Shown here: positions 1 through 12,482 of the stretch, piece after piece
Layout: each line of letters begins with the position of its first letter
How positions within the stretch are numbered: position 1 is the stretch's first letter
Source of the DNA: Allantophomopsis cytisporea
Taxonomy: Eukaryota > Ascomycota > Leotiomycetes > Phacidiales > Phacidiaceae
NCBI GenBank assembly: GCA_024752435.1
Contig: CP103034.1
Coordinates: forward strand, 868,001-932,000
DNA length: 64,000 nt
Direction of reading: 5' to 3'
Position numbers and translations under genes: made by a program
Notes under the pieces: model-generated
What the model was told of the DNA's origin: nothing
Databases searched by the model: none
What the model saw: the letters and a program-made list of their open reading frames with translations, nothing else

Positions 1-2802
1 CGGTGGCGGTAGAAATCGTTGACTCGTGCGTATCGATTCGATTCTCTCCAAAGGAGAAAGCATAAATTCTCAAAGTGATACAAAACTGTCAAGATCAGCT
101 CAGCTAACGCTGATCTACTGTAAATACTTGCCGCCGTCATGCAGAGTTTTCTCCTTTTCAGAGTAGAGTTAAGTAGCAGCGATGATGATCTGGCTGTGCC
201 TGTCAACGCTCCATGCCAGGTTGCCTTACCTGTATTCATTCCCCCAAGAAATTCATCTAAATTGAGCTTGCGTACCTAAACTTGCTAATAATCCGACCCA
301 CTCGTTTTGGCCGAGAATCAGCAGTGGAGCTTCAACCCCAAAATCTCCCACGAATTTCTCCATGCCCCATAGAGTCGCCAAAATCTGGAGTTCTGCATTT
401 GCGTGAGAGCTTGGAGAACCCTCATCTCATAGAGATGGAGAAAGTGGGACATTCAGAATCGGACCGAGATGTTTTGTCTCCATGTTGTTCATCCACATTG
501 TGGGATTTGGCCCCTGTGAAGTGATGAGGACATATTTGCTTGGAGAATTGGTCATCTGATATCTGACGTAGAGTATGGAGTCATAAGTACGCTGTGAGAA
601 CGTCGTCGTTGTTGGTATGGTTGTCGATGTTGCTTGCGTAAACGACGGTCGTACTTCGTATAGCCGATCGACAGCAACCACGTACATATGTGCATATTCA
701 CAATTTCACATTATGTGGAAGAGCTGGAGAGTTCCTTTGAATGTATACCACTCTGGGGTGCATAGGATAAGAAAAAGATAAATAAATTGCAGGATGTTAG
801 AACTTCCAGCTGTGAGGTTGAATGGTTTCATGTATTATGTACTATGTATTATGTAGGAATTTATTCAATTTAATCATACTCCTCCTGGGAATACTTACTA
901 ACAAATAAGGAACAACACAAAAAACTACAAGATTGTTTCCCAACAAGCAAGCTTTCATATGCAGGAAGTTGACAAAGGATAACGAAATAATTAAGAATTA
1001 TAATGGTAATAACCGAATGATCAATTTCCATCATTATGTTCTCCTTCCGCAGAGTAATCCAAATATCGATTTATTATTGTTGTTAAATACGACACGAGAA
1101 GACCACATATGATTGGTATCAAATCAGATGAAGGATCACATATGATTATGAGCACAAGCAAGAATGAATACTGCAATATACAAAATAATTCTGGTATAAT
1201 TTTGTCCTCGAGTTTTTCCAAATTTTCCAAATTGCCCATCCTCCATAACGCGAAACATAAGCATCCCGGACCGACGGCACGCTCATCTACACCTCAGACA
1301 ACGCATAGCAGCTCCACTCAATAAGCAGCACAACGCAATCCATCAACGAAGGTCCAACTCCAGTACTCCAGACTCCGCGTACTCCAGTCTCCACGCCCTC
1401 CGAGCTGGAGAAATAATCGGAGCGCATCTTAGGCTTTTTACCTTGCTCTCTCCCAACCCCACACCGCAGAGCCCCATTATCACGAATATAGATGGGAGAA
1501 TCTCGGGTGCACTACCCAGCACAGCCATCGGCGAAACCGGGAAAGTCAGATCCAAATCCAAAGTCTCTGGTATCTGTGTCTTGTTACCGAGGTCGTCTCT
1601 TTTAGGGGTTTTATGGTTCTGGGGTGAATTCTGGGGTTGTAGGTATTCATGGGGGAGATGGTCAAGAGAGCGGGCGGCGACTTTCAGGCCTTGAGAACAT
1701 GTAGTATTTACTTCAGATATTGACGGATTATTCGTATCAAAAAACCTAGAAATCATAGAGAGCCTGCTGTATATCGAGAAGATGAACTAGGCAGCTAATT
1801 TCCCATTTCTCTGCTAGAAAACTCATGTCAAGCACATTATACTGCCATATAACATGCTGATGTATGCAACGGTACGTATATCACAAAAATTCATACCCTC
1901 AAAAGACATCTTCTAGCATCTTACAGGCTATACTTCTCCCCAGGCCCAAAAACCAACAAAATCCAGCTAAGAAAGGCAGCGATTTTCCGCAAGTGTTCAT
2001 CACACCACTTCCCCTCTCCCATCGCCCCATTTCAAAGTCCGGGGTATTACAACATCCCCGTAGATGCCATCTCGAAGCAAGGCTCGCGTATGTAAGTGAA
2101 ATGCACAGTAACATTATAGGACACTCCCCCTCATAAAATACGAACTTGGATACGTACAATTGTCAAATCACGCGAAATCCACCGGCACGCAGACTACCCC
2201 AGGTTCTCACGAGTCAGAGAATCGGATAACATCCGTCCGGTGGGGTATGGAAGGACATCAAAATGTCATTTCTGCATAGGGGATTGAGTACTATGGCAGT
2301 AAATAAGCCGAAAAGAGTAAGGTCCATTCTGTACGTATATTTCCCCAGGGTTTTGCGAGTCAGGACGTCGTCGGAAGACACCAGTCCGGTGGGATGTAAC
2401 AGAATGCTATCACCATTTCTTCTACAGGAAAATAGGAGACCCAGAATTCCCCAGATTGCCGCGGGAGTCAAAGCAGCGGATGACAAGCGTCCGGTGGGGT
2501 ATATAATAATAAAAGTTATCAAAAACCCCTGCATGAGAAGCAACTCACCATAGCAACGAAGAAATGCATATCAACAGAAGAAAGGATTTATTGGTATTTC
2601 CCTAATGACTAATGCATGACCGCTCAAGAACTTGAACAACCCACCAAAACCCCCATGAATACAATGAAAGAACAAAAGAGCAGAATGTAATGATCGACGT
2701 TCCAGGGTCTCAGAAATACCCTTCCAATACCCAATCACATGCCACGAGCCCTGCGTGATCGTGATATCTCCCCATAAATCCAACAGGCACTGATATAAGT
2801 GC
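1..2802. other. Intergenic region, no gene recognised
   Basis: This 2.8-kb stretch lies downstream of the sterol-transfer gene and runs to the left edge. The longest open stretch starting with ATG is a 137-codon minus-strand frame at 1343-1756; it has no recognisable domain and I do not call it a gene. The notable content is a set of three diverged repeats at 2197-2502, listed separately. The rest is AT-rich with homopurine and homopyrimidine patches and nothing I can name. Confidence 0.6.
2197..2502. repeat. Three diverged copies of a ~53-bp repeat
   Basis: Units at about 2197-2248, 2343-2398 and 2449-2502 each begin CCCCAG, contain a GAGTCA-like core and end in GTCCGGTGGG(A)T. They are separated by unrelated spacers of about 95 and 50 bp. 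They look like old interspersed copies rather than a recent tandem array. No coding function is evident. Confidence 0.6.
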
Positions 2803-5800
2803 TTAATCCACATCCACAACGCTCCCTTTCTCTGGCTTCTTCCTCTCCATAGCGGCTTTTAGCGCCATGAGCTTCTCCTCCGTGACCTTGATAGCGTTCT
2901 CAATCTCCTTCTCGCCTGCGCCTTCACTCTTTAGCCGGTCTTCAATGGCCCGGTCATGCATAGTTTTCGGTGTAGGGCCTCTTGCTGTGTGTAGCCTTTC
3001 CAACCCGACACGCTCCTCAAGCCACTCCCATAACTCGCTCTCCTCGCGTCTCCATATCTCCTCGTAGGCAGCGATGCGGTCCGGTGTGCTATAGAAGCCC
3101 AGATCCTGCTTACCACCACCTCTGCCACCAGAACGGAGCCAGCTGAACAGTAACATGAATACCACTATGCCAATTATAACATTTGTGGATAGTAAAGGCT
3201 CGAAAATATCGACAATAGGACCAAGAGGGCCGTGTAGAGGCTCCAGAAGACCCCAATCCGAAGCAGCAGGTGATTTTGAAGCCGCAGTGCTGATACTCTT
3301 TGGAGACTTCGATCCCTTCTCCTTTTTGCCCTTCTTCTTGCCTTTGCCATTTGTAGTAGCATTGGTGTTTGTGCGCGCGCGCGTCGAAACAGCGGCCCTC
3401 AAGGCTGCGCAGATGTCTTTGGCATATTGAACCTGACCATCGTTGGCCCCCTTTTCGATTGGACCTGCGAAGCGTTAATTACGCACAAGAAGAGACAAGA
3501 TGTATAAGCCTACCTTTAAGCCATGACTTGCCAGTCCACTCGATTGCACAGTTCATTTGAAGGCGAGTGCCATTCCCTTCCGCCCAGGACAAGCAATATT
3601 TTGTCTTCGTACTAAAAACATTTCCGCTGGGAACATCAGGCGTTTGAGTGGATACTGTAATACTGACAGACTTTTCGAGATCAAGAAAGTCCAGTGTCTC
3701 GGTAATCACACATTTGGTCTGTTTTGGACCGATCGAACCATTCAGGGGTTTAATATAGGAGAAAACACGGACTTTGTTGTCGTTGCTCAAACCCTTCTTG
3801 TCCTCCATCTGCAAGTCTAAGCACTTTTGCTCGCCTGTGAGCCATTTAGACATGAACTGAACTGAGGATGGCCCGAACATGATGTCGTAGATCTTGCCGA
3901 GAGGCGCAGGAATAACCTCATCACCAATAACTTTATCGTAATGTGTATCTGCATCGGTACAATCGGTCGGCGCATGAGTTGCGGGTCCAGGGAATGAGCC
4001 AACTCCAGAAGACGCTGTGGGGACTCCCTCCTTACTCTTTTGCTCTGGCGCTCCACCTGAGACGACGGGAGCCGACGGCTTTCGACTGACTGTCCTTTCA
4101 GCGATATCGCTACCAGCAACACTACCATCTCCGCCATGTGTAAAGCTCATGCCATCCTCACCCTCATCGTCCTCATCATAGATGTCATCTCCATCATCGC
4201 TCTCATCAGATGATCCTTCGTCACTGGTGCTCGCCGAAGTCCCGTCGTCCTTTTCTGTCTTATCACCACCACCAGTCTCGTCAATTCTGACACCGTTGAG
4301 AGAACTACGTAGACTAGGATGACCAAGCTTCCAGATGCCAACGATAAGATCGTAAGTCGAGTCTCTACTTGTGAAACTTGCAAAGACGTTTTTTGAGTGT
4401 AATGTGGAAATCATCAAACCATTTTTGAACAACAATGCTGTGCTTCGCTTTTCAACTGACACGATTTCATCGAAACTCATGACAAGGGTGGTGACCCATC
4501 CAAAGATGTTGCTACTAAAACACAAGTGGCCTTCGGAAACGTAAAGGCGACCATGAGCAAGGATCTCCCGTTGCAATGCACAGCTGTAATCCTCGATAAG
4601 GTAATCATCATCAGGTACACTGCGGAATAATTGATGGAAATCTCGGTTTCGTTTCTTGCTTGCAACAGCGAATCCAGTCAGTTTTGGAGTACTGCCCGCA
4701 GCTTGAGGGTGAGCCACGGATGCATTTGCTGCGGCTATAGCTGCACCGATTGCGCCGGAACCCACGTTACTACTTGTTGCTGCAGAACTTCCTCTCTTCC
4801 TGCGATGACCAAGAGCACTGCGAACACTACCACTTCGATGTATCCCACTCTTTCCCTCGAAGACGCTCCCATTCGGTGGTGTCTGATCTCCAGCCACGCT
4901 TGGCTCGTATGCCGAACGAGGTCGGATAAGATTTTGGACATCATCAGCATGGTTGATGGGGCCATTATCGGGATTATCTGCCATCAAGCCATGTGACGAA
5001 GTTATAGCGCGACCTGATAGAGTGTCACCTCCGGCTGATTCCGACCGTCCTCGATGGTCTTGTAGATCCGGAAACTTAGCAGCTACAGGAGTGCTTGAAG
5101 CGCTCTGAGTTTCAGAAATGCCAAGGTGGCTTAGACTTAAGTCTCCCATTCCCAATGTTTTCACAGCCAACTCTCTCTCTTCCTTGGTCTCTCCCGCGTC
5201 CCCTGTCTTTTGAACTGAGCTTTCGACCTCCACGTTGGCGGATGGTCTCGAATCCTGTGTTCCGCTCCTGCTCCTGTTCTGACCTTGTGTATTCGAATTT
5301 GAAATAGTGTTTGTCAACGTTGATGCAGCGTTTTGTGCTGCGGAAAATACGCTCGAAAAGAAACTCGATTGGTTGTTTGTGCTAGATGTGCCAGAACTTG
5401 TAGCCCCGTTCTCGGAAGCCTCGATCGTTGGGGTAAGAGGTGCAGTTGTGATGTTACTAAGCTTGCTTGGGCCTAAATTTGCTGATCCTGATCTCACCCG
5501 TCGGTGCGATATCATATTCCCACTCGGGGACGTCACGATAACTGAGTTCGATGGGGAAACAGGAGGTTCTGACGCGGTACGTTGATGAGGAGAAGCAAAT
5601 CGGGGCGCGGACGAATCAGTTGGTGTCGGTGGCGTATTTACAATGACTGGAGCGGGGGCCTCGTCTCGCGGGGGTGTTTGGGGGTTGTTTGTATTTATAG
5701 TCGGTGGAGCTTTCGCAGTCCTTGGACGATCTGAAGTGGATATTCCAGAGACACTGTCTGATTGACTAGACGGAGCCCCCTTTTCTGGAAATATAGCACC

Positions 5801-7076
5801 GATTCGTGATGCTACGCTACCTCGCCTGAGAGTAGTATCCTTATCCTTCCCAGTATCCCGTTCTTTGCGTTCGGGACTCGTATTCGGGCTCGGGGCTTTT
5901 CGAGGCTTGAAAGCAGCTGCAAGCCTACCGACTGGTGAAGACGACCGCCGTGCACCGTCGTGGCCAGGCGCTCGTAGGCTACCGCTTTCTGACGGCGCGG
6001 GTGACTGGGAGGTCGCCAGTTCGGATGACAGTGGAGGAAATGTTGAAGATCGAGGGGTTGCGTTTTCTAAAGCAGAGAGAGCCTCTGGATGAACGGATGT
6101 TTGAACGAGCGGCGATGAAGTTGTAAGATATCCAATATGCGAAGGGTGGGATGACAAAGGAGGGGGAGTTGGAAAGTTGCTGCTGAGATAGTATCTAGTT
6201 AATTACAACCCGTTGTAAAGAGGATACGCCAATTATGGGTGCCTGTATGAAGGTGTGGGGAAGGATGGAAAAGGGAAGAAAATATGCAGCAAGAACGAAA
6301 ACAAAGCTCTTGTACAGAGCGGAGTGTATGTACAATGATATCTTGGAGATCGCTTCGCAGGAGGTTTGGACAGGATGGAGCGAGCTAACTAATGTGGAGG
6401 TGATGATTGAAGGGGAGGGCCTGCGGAAACAAACATTGGCGAGACCCTTCGCTACGGTGAGCGCAAGGTAAACCGTCCCCTTCCCACCACTGTTCACAGG
6501 TAGCTGGACACTCAGGTATCCATAATGAGAGAGATGCGACGAAGACCCATGCATCGGTCTCAAGCACGAGCACATTGGTGGTCAATTGACTTCTAAATCC
6601 ATCTTTGGATCTTAAGGAGATGGTGATGTTACTTACGATTCTTCGTCAGATTCATATGTGATCAGACTGCTCCCGTCTCCCTCGTTTGTGGAGCGGCTGA
6701 TGTTACTGTCCTCGTTCTCGAGCGTACCACGCTCCGCGACGCTCCGCCCTCTCGCAGCCTCCTCGAGAGCCTTGTCCTCATCTTCCTTCTCTTGTCTCTT
6801 CTTCCGTCGCTTTGTCTTGATCGCTTTTGGCAATAGCTTGTCGAGTTTACTCGAATCGTCATCGTTTTCATCGAAGCTCTGTTCCGAGCCCTCGTGGTGC
6901 TTCAACTTCTCTATGGCGCCCTCGACCGATGCTCTTATTCCGTGGTGCTGATCGCTCTCGGTGCTGATGATTGAATTGGAAGCCGAGGTTGATGTCTTGC
7001 TACTGCGATTGCGGCCTTTGGTGAGAATGTGACTAAGGCCATGGCCTCTAGATGGTGATGATTCGACTGCAGACAT
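2803..7076 (-). CDS. GRAM and VASt domain sterol-transfer protein (Lam/Ltc1 family)
   Basis: Spliced complement(join(2803..3464,3514..6182,6637..7076)) gives 1256 aa. Exon 1 starts MSAVESSPSRGHGLS, a start that fits fungal Lam proteins as I recall them. Both introns have good borders (GTAAGT..CTCAG, 454 nt; GTAGGC..GCAG, 49 nt) and keep the frame. Residues 1-640 are Ser/Thr/Pro-rich and probably disordered. A GRAM domain lies at about 644-760 and a VASt (START-like) domain at about 890-1065, ending in a W-T-G-K-S-W-L-K-G-P motif that is complete only after splicing. A single membrane segment (about 1129-1146) is followed by a charged helical tail. Lam proteins are anchored in the ER at contact sites and move sterol between plasma membrane and ER. 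No Bro1 or PH domain was seen. Divergent from the Atg38-like gene. The 454-nt first intron is long for this genome, so that join is the least certain part. Confidence 0.88.
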
Positions 7077-7710
7077 GACTATGACTGCTTCTCTTTGTCA
7101 ATGATACTATTCGTGCATGGAAGGGTACTTTAATTCGCTCTGCGGTTATTCGATACGCGTTGATTCCACGGTTTATGGGAAGGATGAATAGAGTGACAAC
7201 TTTCTTTCCTGCCACAACTTCGCCTTCGGCAGCTCTGGCGTCGACGTTCAAGACTGAGGGTCGATGAATGATTGGCCGCCGCGTAACTACGGGAGGGGTG
7301 CCTCTGTCGGATTCTCAAACGCGCAGATAACGTCTCTGTGCATGCAGGGTCGTACAGTAAGATAGATACAAACGCTGCAGCCGTGGTTGAGTGTCAATGT
7401 CAATGTCAATGTCAACGATGCTGATATAGTGGATGTCGTGGCAATCAATGGTTCGTTTCGTATGCGGTTTCGTACGTTTTCGAATGTTTTGAGGAGGGTC
7501 AAAAACAATCAAAGCTGAAGAAGGATGAACAGCATCAACGGACGTCGAAGATAAGTTGACCCTTGACTATTACACCATTGGCATTTTTTGGCGATGATGC
7601 GGCGTTTCTTTACCAGCCTTGTGATCTACGATACGATAATCCACATCACTGCTCCGCCGTACACAGACAGTAGTAGTGCACAAACAAGCACACCTATGTA
7701 CTCGACTTAT

Positions 7711-7744
7711 CTTACCTTACCTTACCTTACCTTACCTTACCTTA
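7711..7744. repeat. (CTTAC)n microsatellite
   Basis: About 6.8 perfect copies of the pentamer CTTAC sit in the divergent promoter between the sterol-transfer and Atg38-like genes. Copy number is likely to vary between strains. Confidence 0.95.
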
Positions 7745-7917
7745 GGTACCTTTCTTTACTCCGACAATATGGAATAACACGCTCTTGTGTTAGCCTTGCC
7801 ATGGCACGGCACGTCACGTCATTGATCGGATTACTTGGAACAGAACACCAGAATGTGGAGATTGAACAGAATCCAGTATGAATATGAATATGAATGCATA
7901 AATAATTGTATCGTGTA

Positions 7918-7923
<6 letters not shown>

Positions 7924-7948
<25 letters not shown>
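7924..7948. repeat. (TA)n microsatellite
   Basis: About 12 uninterrupted TA dinucleotides, followed by TTTGG. Confidence 0.95.
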
Positions 7949-8170
7949 TTGGAGATACAAGTAGAGGATAAATGCAGTATGGATGTACTGCGTATGACTG
8001 TATTCACTTCCAAGTAAATGATGTAACACGCTTTTTGCTCATGCCTTATATACTGTGCAGCGTCTACCTTACCTTATTCCATATCTGAGTGGTGCGGAGA
8101 GCTGAAGTTAATTAAGAGATCTAATTCATGTTATTGTTGTTATTGTTGTTATTAATGTTATAAAAATATG

Positions 8171-8197
8171 TTACATATATTACATATATTACATATA
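8171..8197. repeat. 9-bp tandem repeat TTACATATA x3
   Basis: Three perfect copies of TTACATATA, just downstream of a TTG/TTA-rich imperfect trinucleotide tract. Confidence 0.9.
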
Positions 8198-8303
8198 TCA
8201 TTTATATAGAGAGTGTTCTATGAAAGACCTCATGTACCTATTCTCTTTTGTTCTCCACTTCCTGCTACCTACTCCTCTCTACTCACCCTGCCACCCGCGG
8301 AAT

Positions 8304-8327
8304 CCTTCCCTTCCCTTCCCTTCCCTT
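8304..8327. repeat. (CCTTC)n pyrimidine microsatellite
   Basis: Nearly five copies of a CCTTC pentamer in a pyrimidine-rich tract about 450 bp upstream of the Atg38-like start. Such C/T tracts are common in fungal promoters and leaders. Confidence 0.9.
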
Positions 8328-8761
8328 GTTCCTGCGGCGGACCGCGTGCTCTCTCTCACCAGTTCGTCCTTGCCAAAGGAATGAATGCACTTTAGCCTGT
8401 GCACTGATCGCCCGCCTCCCCCTCCCCCACCAAGCCTCACACCCTGTTTCATCCACTAATTCTTGCGTCTGCGTCTACTATGTACGTCTGCGTCCGCGTC
8501 CTGCCTTACCAATTACTACTTACATACAACATTTACCGAATCGTGGGCAGTCACACTCTCACAAGCCATGCAGCAGTAACATCATACACGCATCCGAATG
8601 ATGCTGAGAACTCACACAAACAGAGTAAACCCGTATCTCCACATCTGAACAATAACGACTTCTCGTAATATTGTTGTCACCCAAGAACACTCCACGCCTG
8701 CACAAGGCACAGCCGCTGAGCACCCTGTTTTCCGAAGAACAACACTGTATTCGGTCGCGAG

Positions 8762-10481
8762 ATGGAGGCTTCTCCGCTGGTCACGGTAAGTACAGAGCCA
8801 GATTTGCAAAACCGCTATTGCTGATACAGCCCAGGCACATGAGCATGCCAGAGCAGCTGCTCTCGCAACTCAAGGCTCGAACACCACAGTAGCCATCAGT
8901 GAACATGCCCTCGCCGCAGGTGAATTCTCCAAGGCCGCCTCTGGAACAAGTAGTAACGAAGCCATGCGCACCTTGAAACTCCTCGAACAAGAACATCTCA
9001 GACTATCTGAAATACTTAAATTTGCATCAGAGAGCCCGGTATCGACGCTCCAGAAGACGGATTCACCAGAAGGGTCACAGGAGAAAGCTGTACAGCCATC
9101 TGCTGCCGTTGCGGAGTTACGATCTGGAAAGTCTGAGAGACGGACCCCTTCTACAAATACAACTACATATCGCAAACAACCCTCTCGTGAGCTAAGCTCC
9201 TCTATTGCCAGCAACTTGGCATCAGCTCGTGGTATTCGCTCCAACCACCCACGCCGACCTCTATCCCCAAGTGTATTCACACAGCAGGTGTCCGGCAATA
9301 TCGAACAGTCCAGAAACAACGGCCGCCAGACGAAACGAGAGCACAACAGTGTTGAACAAGTCCCTGTACCGGGGAAGCCTAGCTGGGTTCCACCCATGCA
9401 GAGTGCACCCAAGTCAGAACCACGTATTGCCCTGATAGCTGAATCCCCAACTGCTGCAACTTCAGACACAAAACCGGCAGATGATGGCTTCACAAAATGG
9501 TACAATACCGTCGAAGGTCTTCTCAGCAAACTCTCAGCTCCTCTGGCATACGCCGGCATTCCCTTGACATCTGAAGAAACACCGGATGCCCCCAAATCGC
9601 AGACCTTCCCAAAGCAGAAGAGGTCCTCATCCACAAGATCTATTATTTCCAGTGATGCCGACTTGACCAAGTACTTCTCACGAGCAGCTCTACGTGCTAC
9701 ATCCCGCACTGACAATCCTGGTGGAGATTCTTTCTATGTTGTACCGTCAACGGGAGGTACAGTATCTTATGCTGGTATTATGAAGTACGAAGCCAAAGAG
9801 CACAGACGGCTGCAACAATCTATGCACAGCGAGAACTCAGGCTTTGAAGACGAGTTTGTCGATGCACTGGAGGATGTACAAGACCAACCAACACTCTCAC
9901 GCTCACCAACAGCCCAGAAGCTCCTAAGCTCGTCACGAAGCCACAAAGACCGCATCATTGAGGAACTCTACTATACGAACAAAGAGCTGAAGCAAGTAAC
10001 CAATAACATGAGTAAGCGTCTGCGCGCCTTCGAAGTCGGATCTCAAAGATCGGCTATGGCTCTTCAAGAAAGCATGCGCTTTTCGCGCCCAACATCACCC
10101 ACGGCCTCAGCCACCGCACCTCAAGACGCAAAACTTATGTCACGTATCAAAGAGCTCGAAGATCAAATCGTCCAGAATCAGACGGATATGCTAGCCGGTG
10201 GTGATGCCGGGCTTGTTTCACGCATCAAGCTGCTAGAGGACCAGTCCAGCCGCGACAGAAGAAAAATGGAGGATTTGGCGACTAAGAATAAAGAGTTGAG
10301 GAATATGCTAGGCAGGTATAGGGAGAGATGGGATAATCTGAAGAAAATGAAGAAGGGGGAAATATCGGGTGCGATTGCGGGCACCTCCTCTCCAGAACCG
10401 ACTGAGCGTACTGTGAAGGCGAGAGCGGAAGAGGGTGTTAAGAAAGGTGATGTTAGTGGTGGGCGTTTTTTGGCAGGATGA
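8762..10481 (+). CDS. MIT-like and coiled-coil protein, probable Atg38/NRBF2-type
   Basis: join(8762..8785,8835..10481) gives 556 aa. The 8-codon first exon (M-E-A-S-P-L-V-T) and 49-nt intron (GTAAGT..CCCAG, CTGAT before the acceptor) supply the ATG and complete an N-terminal helical hairpin (about 9-80) rich in Ala, ending L-E-Q-E-H-L-R-L-S-E. This resembles the MIT domain of Atg38/NRBF2, which links subunits of the autophagy PI3-kinase complex I. A Ser/Thr-rich middle follows, then conserved-looking segments near residues 200 and 275, and predicted coiled coils at about 345-375 and 410-500. The MIT-plus-coiled-coil order fits Atg38, but the similarity is by architecture and another MIT protein is possible. 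The first exon join is convincing in frame and splice signals. Confidence 0.7.
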
Positions 10482-12482
10482 GTCGATAGTCGATTGCGGG
10501 GTCTGGGTTGTAGTTGGGTTGATCCATTGTATGTATCGTGTTCTTTGGAGCTATCCATACCTCTTTACCTTGAAGCATCCATTGATCAGAGTAACAAACG
10601 ACCAACACCATTTCCCAGACTCTTTGCGCACTCTACCTTTCATATATGCCTCGATCCCTTTAAACAAAAAAAGCTCTTTTCTCTGCCTCGGCACCTCGTG
10701 ACTATTAAGGAGAATCTCCACCACTGATCCCTATCCCATCATCCCATGACTCTCGCCCGTCGCTCCTCAACAATTCCAAGCACAGCCCATAATTCCTTTT
10801 CCCCAGATACCACCTAGTTCACGAATCAACCACCCATAAATCTAAGTATCACCCGCCATGGCTGGTGAAATTATATCTGGCGTCTGGCGTCTGGTGGCGG
10901 CTTCTCCTCGTAGCGTATGTTGGAAGCGGCGGCTAACGGCATGTAGAAAGTTTGTTTCTGCTGCCAGACGTCGGCATTTGGCCTTTTGGGTATTTTGAGC
11001 TCATGGGTTTTGAGGAATAGGGGGGGACGGGAGGGGGATAGGTTATTATTTTAGGGCTTGTCAGTGTATGGAAGTATTTCTCCTCAGTTGCTGTTGTCGT
11101 TGTTGGGGCAAGTAGAGTGATGTGTGATTATTGTTTGAAGGTGGGGCCCTTGTTAATTTATTGTGGCATTGGGATGGTGACTTGATGAGGAGTGGAGGTG
11201 CTTGGGAGAAAAGACGAAGACGTGGATTTGAGCGCGTCATTGATATAAACTAATATCGTTGTACTTATTTTGTATGGAGTATATATAACGCAATATGATT
11301 GATATCAATGTGTCACAACTCCATGCGTCAGGGGCCACTATTTCTCCCGAGGCGTTGATTGAGGGATAACTTACCAAGGAGGTAGAGTGTAGTCACGGCA
11401 GAGATGCTATGACTAGGTACCGTGTATAGATCTTCCAAGACGCCGAGGCTATAGAATAATCTGATCGCGCGGGTGGTGAATGTCACTTTGGACAGTAGGC
11501 GTTCTGTAGTACTTAGCTACAGGATGGGGAAACAGAAGCTAGAATGGACGATATTATCATGACTACATTACCTATTTGTACCAGAATACTGCCAAATATC
11601 AGCTAGACAAGTCCCTTACGGGTGTGAGACAGAACAAGACAGAACAGGACATCTCTTCCTGTAGCAATTTACGATTATGTTGGATTCATAGTAGAGAAGT
11701 GTCATTGTTCGCAGTGCTTTTGCAACTTCATAGTATATTGAAAGCGGATGAATGATAACGCTCTAGAGAACTCATGAATGCTCATAGGAATTATTGCAGC
11801 AGAGTCCAAAGCAACGCAGAAGAATATACTTGGAAGGAGAACAGCTCCCGGGTAATGGGTAGATAACAACCCACTGTAGATCATCAAACCCATACATGAT
11901 TTAGACTGCGTCTTAGAGTGTTCTACTCTAACGATACTCAAATATAATTTACACGAATGCCACCGGGCAGCACTTGGCTTGAAATGATCTATCTTAGATA
12001 AAGTCTTGCACATTCATTACCTTACGACATATATATAGCTTCACAAATAGCTTGGAGACTATCTCGGGCGTCTTTAGGGATAACTCGAGGTAGGTACAAA
12101 CTCATGGCGTCCAGACTATTAGAAGAAATGGTATTCCGGAGCAATACTGACGAAGAAAGGATTGAGGAGAGCCAGCTTGGTGCTTTACGACTCAGATCCT
12201 GAAACTGACCTGTCTTTACCTGTACATATACCAGCCAGACACCCCGATTTTTGACACTTCTTTTCGTTGTCGTTGTTGTCAGCTTGCCGTCTCTATCCTT
12301 GGATTTGAAAAGCATACCTTCATACTTTCTGAAATACATCCACCATTTACAGCGTTTTACTTTCACTGAATTCCCAGCACCTTGCTGATCCCAGCGCCAA
12401 TCACTCCCATCAATCGGGTTCGCTCAGGCCCTGTCGATCGCCGCCGGCTCGCCTATCTCACTTGTCCGACCCCACGATCAGA
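10482..12482. other. Intergenic region, no gene recognised
   Basis: This lies between two rightward genes, the Atg38-like gene and the sterol reductase. It holds the 3' region of the first and the promoter of the second. Two minus-strand frames at 11702-12013 and 12022-12366 (103 and 114 codons) have no recognisable domain and no supporting splice structure. I see no repeat or RNA gene. Confidence 0.55.

Larger units (their letters stand above)
7077..8761. other. Divergent intergenic region with several microsatellites
   Basis: This is the shared upstream region of the sterol-transfer gene (leftward) and the Atg38-like gene (rightward). It contains (GTCAAT)n near 7393-7416, (CTTAC)n, (TA)n, a 9-bp TTACATATA repeat and (CCTTC)n, each simple and unlikely to be coding. 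Short frames in it are low-complexity products of these repeats. No other gene seen. Confidence 0.6.

Noticed and set aside
1343..1756. 137-codon minus-strand frame with an ATG
   Set aside because: It has no domain, no supporting neighbours and lies in low-complexity intergenic DNA.
6195..6575. 126-codon minus-strand frame inside the long intron
   Set aside because: It is not in frame with the flanking exons and has no domain.
8870..9715. 281-codon minus-strand open frame
   Set aside because: It lies antisense inside the Atg38-like exon, starts and ends without splice logic and has no recognisable domain; the plus strand has the convincing protein.
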